Shown here piece by piece: positions 59,832-64,000 of a stretch of 64,000 bases of DNA. The notes beneath the pieces are model-generated. The model had not been told where the DNA came from. It made no database searches and saw only the letters and a list, made by a program, of their open reading frames with translations. Position 1 is the first letter of the stretch; every line of letters starts with the position of its first letter. This DNA is from Chitinophagaceae bacterium (GTDB taxonomy: Bacteria; Bacteroidota; Bacteroidia; Chitinophagales; Chitinophagaceae), in NCBI GenBank assembly GCA_019752045.1, contig JAIEMP010000013.1:59992-123991 (forward strand). Reading direction: 5' to 3'. A program made the position numbers and the translations under genes.

Positions 59832-60977
59832 ATGTCATTGAATCAATTGAAAGTCCGCCCCAAAGTCAGTGCTACATTGATTTTCATGTTATTATTACAG
59901 TTCTGTTATGCGCAACAGGACTTTTCAAAAGTGAGCGACTGGGTAAACACCAATCTCCCCGATCTCGGTGGCCGTGCCGTGATGATGATTTATAAAGATG
60001 GCAAAATGGTTTATGTGCAAAGTTTTAACAAGCTCAGCAAACAACAACAAAACCGTACCAAAGTGCGGGCCAAAATAAAAGGTGCCGATGCTGAAACCAT
60101 GCTGCAGGATTATACATCCACCACACGTGAACGGATAGCCAGCAGCAGCAAATGGTTTACTGCTGCATTAGCCATGACGTATATTGATGAAAACAAATTG
60201 CGTTTAAACGATTCCATTGGTAAGCATTTACCCATCATGAGTAAATATGGAAAAGGAAACATTCGTGTATGGCAATGTCTCAGTCATTTAACCGGTATTC
60301 AATCGGGTGGACTGCGTGATATGATTGAAGGATTTAAAAATACAAAGACCATGGCTGCAGCCATGGAACAAATTGCCATGTTGCCCATGGAAGGAACGCC
60401 GGGCAAAACATTTCATTACAGCAATACAGGTTTGCAAATTGTTGCAGGTATTATTGAAAAGATCAGCGGTAAAGATTTTGAAACAGCGTTTAACGAACGC
60501 ATTGCCCAACCACTGAGTATGAAAAATACTGACTTTGGAAAAAACGGAGTACCGCTGGCAGCAGGTGGTGCATACAGTACACCTGAAGATTATATGAACT
60601 TCCTTATTATGATTATGAACGAGGGTGAGTTCAACGGTAAACGAATCATCAGCAAAGCATTGATCAATGAAATGCAGAAGAACAGAGTTGGTCGTGATGT
60701 AGTAATTATGAACACTCCTGCCGAAGCAGGCACATGGGGTTATGGTTTTGGTGAATGGGTGATGGATAGTCCGCTGGCTGTTGCAGATAAAAAAGATGCC
60801 ATGCCCGACAGCAAACGAAGCAATGCAGTAAGCAGCCCGGGATTGTTTGGCAGTTTTCCCTGGGTAGAGAATGAAAAAAAATATTGTGCGTTTTTGTTTG
60901 TGTACAATTTGCAGAACAAAGGAAGGAATTCAAAATATAAAGAGTTGAAAGGAATTGTGGATGAGGCGTTGAAGTGA
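59832..60977 (+). CDS. Exported serine hydrolase of the class C beta-lactamase fold
   Basis: A 381-residue protein with a signal peptide after a short basic start (MSLNQLKVRPKVSATLIFMLLLQFCYAQ). It has penicillin-binding-like catalytic motifs: S-x-x-K in IASSSKWFTAAL (about residues 99-110), Y-x-N in HYSNTGLQI (about 194-202) and a later SPGLFGSFPW region in place of the K-T-G box (about 337-346). The family (Pfam Beta-lactamase) contains D-aminopeptidases, esterases and cell-wall carboxypeptidases. Nothing points to real beta-lactamase activity. It is transcribed alone and divergently from clpB. Confidence 0.85.
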   Translation: MSLNQLKVRPKVSATLIFMLLLQFCYAQQDFSKVSDWVNTNLPDLGGRAVMMIYKDGKMVYVQSFNKLSKQQQNRTKVRAKIKGADAETMLQDYTSTTRERIASSSKWFTAALAMTYIDENKLRLNDSIGKHLPIMSKYGKGNIRVWQCLSHLTGIQSGGLRDMIEGFKNTKTMAAAMEQIAMLPMEGTPGKTFHYSNTGLQIVAGIIEKISGKDFETAFNERIAQPLSMKNTDFGKNGVPLAAGGAYSTPEDYMNFLIMIMNEGEFNGKRIISKALINEMQKNRVGRDVVIMNTPAEAGTWGYGFGEWVMDSPLAVADKKDAMPDSKRSNAVSSPGLFGSFPWVENEKKYCAFLFVYNLQNKGRNSKYKELKGIVDEALK

Positions 60978-61077
60978 TGTAGATATACCTTGTGAATGCT
61001 TATATTCAGTCAAATAATTCCCAGGTCCACTGCTTGAAACCTCAGGTGGGCAAAAAAAACACAACAAATTTATTTGG

Positions 61078-61094
61078 TTTATTTATAAAATAAA
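61078..61094. promoter_or_regulatory. AT-rich inverted repeat upstream of the NTase/XRE/ATPase operon
   Basis: TTTATTT (61078-61084) and AAATAAA (61088-61094) around ATA, 64 nt before the first start. It is a possible autoregulatory operator for the XRE protein, but AT-rich palindromes of this size can arise by chance. Confidence 0.3.
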
Positions 61095-61157
61095 TATAAA
61101 TTGCATTAAAATCCCCCAAAATGGTGAAACGAATTATTAAAACACAACAAAAAAGGC

Positions 61158-61598
61158 ATGATACCAGATTTTACCCGGGAAGGTCTTTTACCTCCTGGTA
61201 TCCACCAAGCTACTCTTCTGGAGTTTGAAAAAAGGTTTGTCAATAATGTTTGGCGCAAAGATCTTTTTGGATACCTGATGAAACTAATAGCTGACTTGAG
61301 ATCAATTGGATGCAAAGCTCTTTATATTGATGGCAGCTTTACTACTAACAAGAGATTGCCCAAAGACTTCGATGTCTGTTGGGAAGATTTGGGGCTGGAT
61401 TATAATGAAGTACAACGGAGAATGCCTATTCTTTTTGACTTAGCCCCACCTAGGACGAAGCAACAATTGCTTTATAGATCGGATATTTTCCCGGCTCATT
61501 ATATGGAGCATGGTTCAAAAAAATATTTTATCGATTTTTTTCAAGAGGATAAATATACAAGACTACCTAAAGGAATTATTAAACTTGATATTACTTAA
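61158..61598 (+). CDS. Polymerase-beta-like nucleotidyltransferase (DUF6932-like)
   Basis: A 146-residue protein starting at ATG 61158 (MIPDFTREGLLPPGIHQATL). It has the minimal nucleotidyltransferase signature hG[GS]x9Dh[DE]h, as YIDGSFTTNKRLPKDFDVCW (about residues 56-75), with the two metal-binding Asp in DFD, and a third carboxylate in a later strand (KKYFIDFFQED, about 122-132). The N-terminal IPxFxxxGLLPPGIH motif and length match the DUF6932-type minimal nucleotidyltransferases as I recall them. It is probably a toxin or modifying enzyme that transfers NMP groups to a protein or RNA. It is the first gene of an AT-rich three-gene operon; the XRE gene begins 5 nt after its stop. Confidence 0.8.
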   Translation: MIPDFTREGLLPPGIHQATLLEFEKRFVNNVWRKDLFGYLMKLIADLRSIGCKALYIDGSFTTNKRLPKDFDVCWEDLGLDYNEVQRRMPILFDLAPPRTKQQLLYRSDIFPAHYMEHGSKKYFIDFFQEDKYTRLPKGIIKLDIT

Positions 61599-61603
61599 AT
61601 TTT

Positions 61604-62131
61604 ATGATAAAGAATCAAAAACAAGCATCTATTACACGTCAAAAATTACGTGAGCTTAAAAAAGCTAAACAAGAATTTGAAAAATCAGCTAGCGATAAAG
61701 ATTCGGCGAAATTTCTTCTGGGTTTGAATTCTTTTGATGCACTTATTAAAGATTTAGAAAATGAGATAAGTTTATACGAATTTTTAACGAAAGGCAATTT
61801 AAACTGCTTACAGGCTAAATCACTTAATGAGATCCCTGAAGTTTTAATCGCAACCAGATTAGCACAAAAAATTTCTCAAAAACAATTAGGCGAAATGGTT
61901 GGTTTAAAAGAACAGCAGATTCAACGATATGAATCTACAGATTACGAAACCGCTTCTTGGCCTAGAATTATTGAAATTTCCACCGCATTAAAATTGAACT
62001 TAAAGTTTGAGAAAATTGTCATATTAAATGAGAGCTGTGATGATGAATTTGAATACCCTCAAGGAGTTTCTGTTGAGCAAGTTGAGGCTGCTACAAAACA
62101 ATTTCGACAAAATGGTTCTCTGATATTTTAA
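61604..62131 (+). CDS. XRE-family helix-turn-helix protein with N-terminal coiled coil
   Basis: A 175-residue protein. A charged helical N-terminus (about residues 5-70; ITRQKLRELKKAKQEFEKSASDKDS, FDALIKDLENEISLYEFL) is followed by an XRE helix-turn-helix (about 85-135; IATRLAQKISQKQLGEMVGLKEQQIQRYEST, then WPRIIEISTALKLNLKF). An acidic tail contains VSVEQVEAATKQFRQNG. The layout, and its place right after a minimal nucleotidyltransferase, fit an antitoxin or autoregulator. It lies 5 nt after the first gene and 9 nt before the ATPase gene, so it is in one operon. Confidence 0.82.
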   Translation: MIKNQKQASITRQKLRELKKAKQEFEKSASDKDSAKFLLGLNSFDALIKDLENEISLYEFLTKGNLNCLQAKSLNEIPEVLIATRLAQKISQKQLGEMVGLKEQQIQRYESTDYETASWPRIIEISTALKLNLKFEKIVILNESCDDEFEYPQGVSVEQVEAATKQFRQNGSLIF

Positions 62132-62140
62132 AAAGAGAAG

Positions 62141-63790
62141 ATGAAAACAATCACTTTCTATTCATATAAGGGCGGTGTTGGCCGTTCATTAGCATTGACA
62201 AATATTGCAATCAGATTATCAGAGTTCAGAAAAAAAGTTTGCGTTTTAGATTTTGATTTAGAAGCACCTGGTTTACAATTTAAGTTTTCGAACTACGCAG
62301 CTTCAAGAAAAATTGAAAAAGGCATTGTTGATTACATATATAGCTTCGTTGTTAATAAGAGTATTCCTAAGAATATTGATGACTTTGCCATTGATTTGTA
62401 TCCCTCCAATAAATACTTTTCTGATATTAAGCTAATTCCAGCTGGCGACGTCATGGATGTGAAATACTGGAAAACTCTTTCCCAAATAAACTGGGGAAGT
62501 ATGTTTTACGAAGAAAAAGGACTTGGAGTCAAATTTTTTCTTGATCTCAAAAAGAAGATATTCGATGAATTTAAACCGGATTTTTTATTAATCGACTCAA
62601 GAACTGGCATTACTGATATTTCAGGAATTACTTTAAGAATTTTAGCAGATGAAGTAGTAATTCTTGCAGCAAATAATCGAGAGAGCATTTTTGGAACAAA
62701 AAAGATAATAAAAAGTCTAACTGATGAATCTCATGCGATTTTGCAACAGCATCCTAAAGTTACTTTTATATTGACAAGAGTGCCTTTCACAGACACAATT
62801 AGGGATAAAGAGAAAGAATCAAGAATTCTCAAAAATATTGAGAACGAATTTAAAGTTGAAATTTCAACAACAAATATAGAAACGTTGGTGATACATTCGG
62901 ACAGGAGGCTAGAAGAAGATGAAAAACCGCTGATAGGTGATGACTATGACGACAAATCCATTTCTATTTCGAACGATTATCTCAAGCTATTTGATAAACT
63001 AACAAATGATATACTTAGTGCTGAAGAAGTAGAAATATTTAGAAAAAAGAGACTAGCAGAAAGGGAATATAATAAAGCGCTATCTCTAAAGGATCATTCG
63101 CAAAAAATATTAGCCTTTACAAAAGCAATAGAACTTGATAGTACACAGTATGAGTATTATTTAAAAAGAGCGGATAGTTATACTAAAACAAAAGATTATG
63201 ATATGGGTTTACAAGATTTAAATAAAGCTCTTGATTTGAACCCAAATTCAAGTTTTGTTTTTGAAGGATTTTCCTTGTTCTATTTTGAACAGGATAAATT
63301 TGAAAATGCCCTACAATATATTAATAAGGCAATTAAAGCTGATGCTAATAGAGCATTCCCATATTTTCTAAAGGCTTTGACATATTCAAACATTGGCAAC
63401 GATAATGATGCAATTGTGATTTATAAAGATATAGTTGAAAAATATTTTCCAGAGTCAGATGTTGTGCTAAATTCCTATGCAGACTCCCTTCGTATTGTTG
63501 GAAATTATTCTGAAGCATTTAAAAATATTTCTAAGGCTATTCAATTAAACCCAAATGAAGCGCTTTATTTTGGCACATTGGCAGAGATTTATGCATGTCA
63601 GGGCAAGCATGATGAGTTCTATTTAAATTTAGGAATAGCCTTGGCAAAGGGGATAACTGCAGATCAGTTGACTTCTGCTAAAGACGTTTATTCAAAATTC
63701 GCTGATGATCCTCAATTTATTGCGATGTTGAATACATATGCTATTGATCTTTCAGAGGTTTTGAACGATAATAAATCAAGGAAAGAATAA
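62141..63790 (+). CDS. KGGVGR-variant ParA/MinD-like ATPase with C-terminal TPRs
   Basis: A 549-residue cytoplasmic protein. The N-terminal SIMIBI-class ATPase domain (about residues 1-300) has a deviant Walker A, YSYKGGVGRSLALTNIA (residues 8-24), with Arg15 in place of the usual Lys and the signature Lys10 kept. A switch I-like DFDLEAPGLQ (about 39-48) and a Walker B LLIDSRTGITD (about 148-158) follow. After a linker, tetratricopeptide repeats run from about 305 to 525 (KRADSYTKTKDYDMGLQDLNKAL, FLKALTYSNIGNDNDAIVIYKDI). Such ATPases are encoded in mobile islands next to effector genes rather than with ParB/parS, which argues against plasmid partition. It is the last gene of the operon with the NTase and XRE genes. 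Confidence 0.85.
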   Translation: MKTITFYSYKGGVGRSLALTNIAIRLSEFRKKVCVLDFDLEAPGLQFKFSNYAASRKIEKGIVDYIYSFVVNKSIPKNIDDFAIDLYPSNKYFSDIKLIPAGDVMDVKYWKTLSQINWGSMFYEEKGLGVKFFLDLKKKIFDEFKPDFLLIDSRTGITDISGITLRILADEVVILAANNRESIFGTKKIIKSLTDESHAILQQHPKVTFILTRVPFTDTIRDKEKESRILKNIENEFKVEISTTNIETLVIHSDRRLEEDEKPLIGDDYDDKSISISNDYLKLFDKLTNDILSAEEVEIFRKKRLAEREYNKALSLKDHSQKILAFTKAIELDSTQYEYYLKRADSYTKTKDYDMGLQDLNKALDLNPNSSFVFEGFSLFYFEQDKFENALQYINKAIKADANRAFPYFLKALTYSNIGNDNDAIVIYKDIVEKYFPESDVVLNSYADSLRIVGNYSEAFKNISKAIQLNPNEALYFGTLAEIYACQGKHDEFYLNLGIALAKGITADQLTSAKDVYSKFADDPQFIAMLNTYAIDLSEVLNDNKSRKE

Positions 63791-64000
63791 CTAATTTAAA
63801 ATTTATAGCCGCTATAAAATGGGACGTACAAGGAAGTGACACAATAGAGATGCCACTTCCTTCGCAGTAATGTATCTTGTAGAGGACATTGCGTAATAAA
63901 CATTAACCAAACAAGTTATTCTTTTCTGGCCTTTAGGTTTGTGTCTGTGATTTATTCCTCAGATTTAGGAACTTAGTAATTGATAAGTTAACCAAGCGGC
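63791..64000. other. Region after the ATPase operon, no gene seen
   Basis: About 210 bp to the window edge with no convincing reading frame. It contains the hairpin AAGGAAGTG (63830-63838) / CACTTCCTT (63854-63862), which may be the operon terminator though it lacks a T-tract. No attachment-site or tRNA end is recognisable. Confidence 0.45.

Noticed and set aside
62141..63790. Plasmid partition ATPase (ParA)
   Set aside because: No ParB gene or parS-like repeats are next to it, Walker A is KGGVGR, and long TPRs are fused at the C-terminus.
1..64000. tRNA, rRNA or riboswitch genes
   Set aside because: I checked the spacers by eye, including upstream of ribD for an FMN-type element, and found no recognisable cloverleaf or conserved riboswitch core. 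A covariance-model search would be decisive.

Overview
The window looks like chromosomal DNA of a Bacteroidota bacterium, most likely family Chitinophagaceae. This is inferred from protein content: type IX secretion-style C-terminal domains, a TonB-dependent receptor with a carboxypeptidase-regulatory N-domain, reg_prop/Y_Y_Y sensor kinases, a DUF1343 muramidase, TAnnTTTG-type -7 promoter elements, and intergenic short palindromic repeats typical of that group. By eye base composition is moderately AT-rich. No rRNA, tRNA, CRISPR array, transposase or integrase was found.

Layout. 1-5.8 kb: housekeeping genes: a transporter fragment, ribD, divergent prmC, an ExbB/ExbD pair and lpdA. 5.9-17.9 kb: M28, PepT and CAAX peptidases, dCMP deaminase, pentapeptide protein, amidohydrolase, cytochrome c lipoprotein, SPFH protein, SlyD-like isomerase, NamZ-like muramidase and several small membrane proteins. 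17.9-21.6 kb: a large propeller-type sensor kinase with a LuxR-type regulator. 21.7-22.6 kb: an LRR-like gene with palindromic flanks, probably acquired. 22.7-44.9 kb: a regulatory and surface-protein region. Two paralogous TPR-kinase/LuxR-regulator operons lie among seven exported-protein genes, one of them a 2151-residue repeat protein. 45-60 kb: pyrophosphatase, half-size TauE-like protein, NlpC/P60 hydrolase, ECF sigma factor with small membrane partner, TonB receptor, cysteine-synthase-like protein, M20 peptidase, DoxX, Tet-type MFS pump, DsbA-like protein, ClpB and a class C beta-lactamase-fold hydrolase. 61.1-63.8 kb: an AT-rich three-gene operon (polymerase-beta-like nucleotidyltransferase, XRE regulator, KGGVGR-variant ATPase with TPRs) that looks like an acquired conflict or defence module.

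Three observations stand out. (1) A 16-bp inverted-repeat motif, TCC(C/A)-N2-TTTTT-N2-GGGA, occurs four times, each time with the same 23-nt distance to a TAnnTTTG-like -7 element and each upstream of an exported-protein gene between the two kinase operons or just beyond them. It looks like the operator of an undescribed regulon. (2) A 27-bp palindromic element is inserted in frame, in the same phase, into both ribD and lpdA, giving the same nine-residue pattern (A-R-x-x-D-x-V-G-x) just before a native Gly-Lys. A related copy lies upstream of clpB, and prmC carries a larger repeat-derived insertion. (3) The nucleotidyltransferase/XRE/KGGVGR operon.

Limits: family names come from motif recognition without database searches. 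Domain boundaries are approximate. Several start codons were chosen by signal peptide or family length rather than the longest reading frame.
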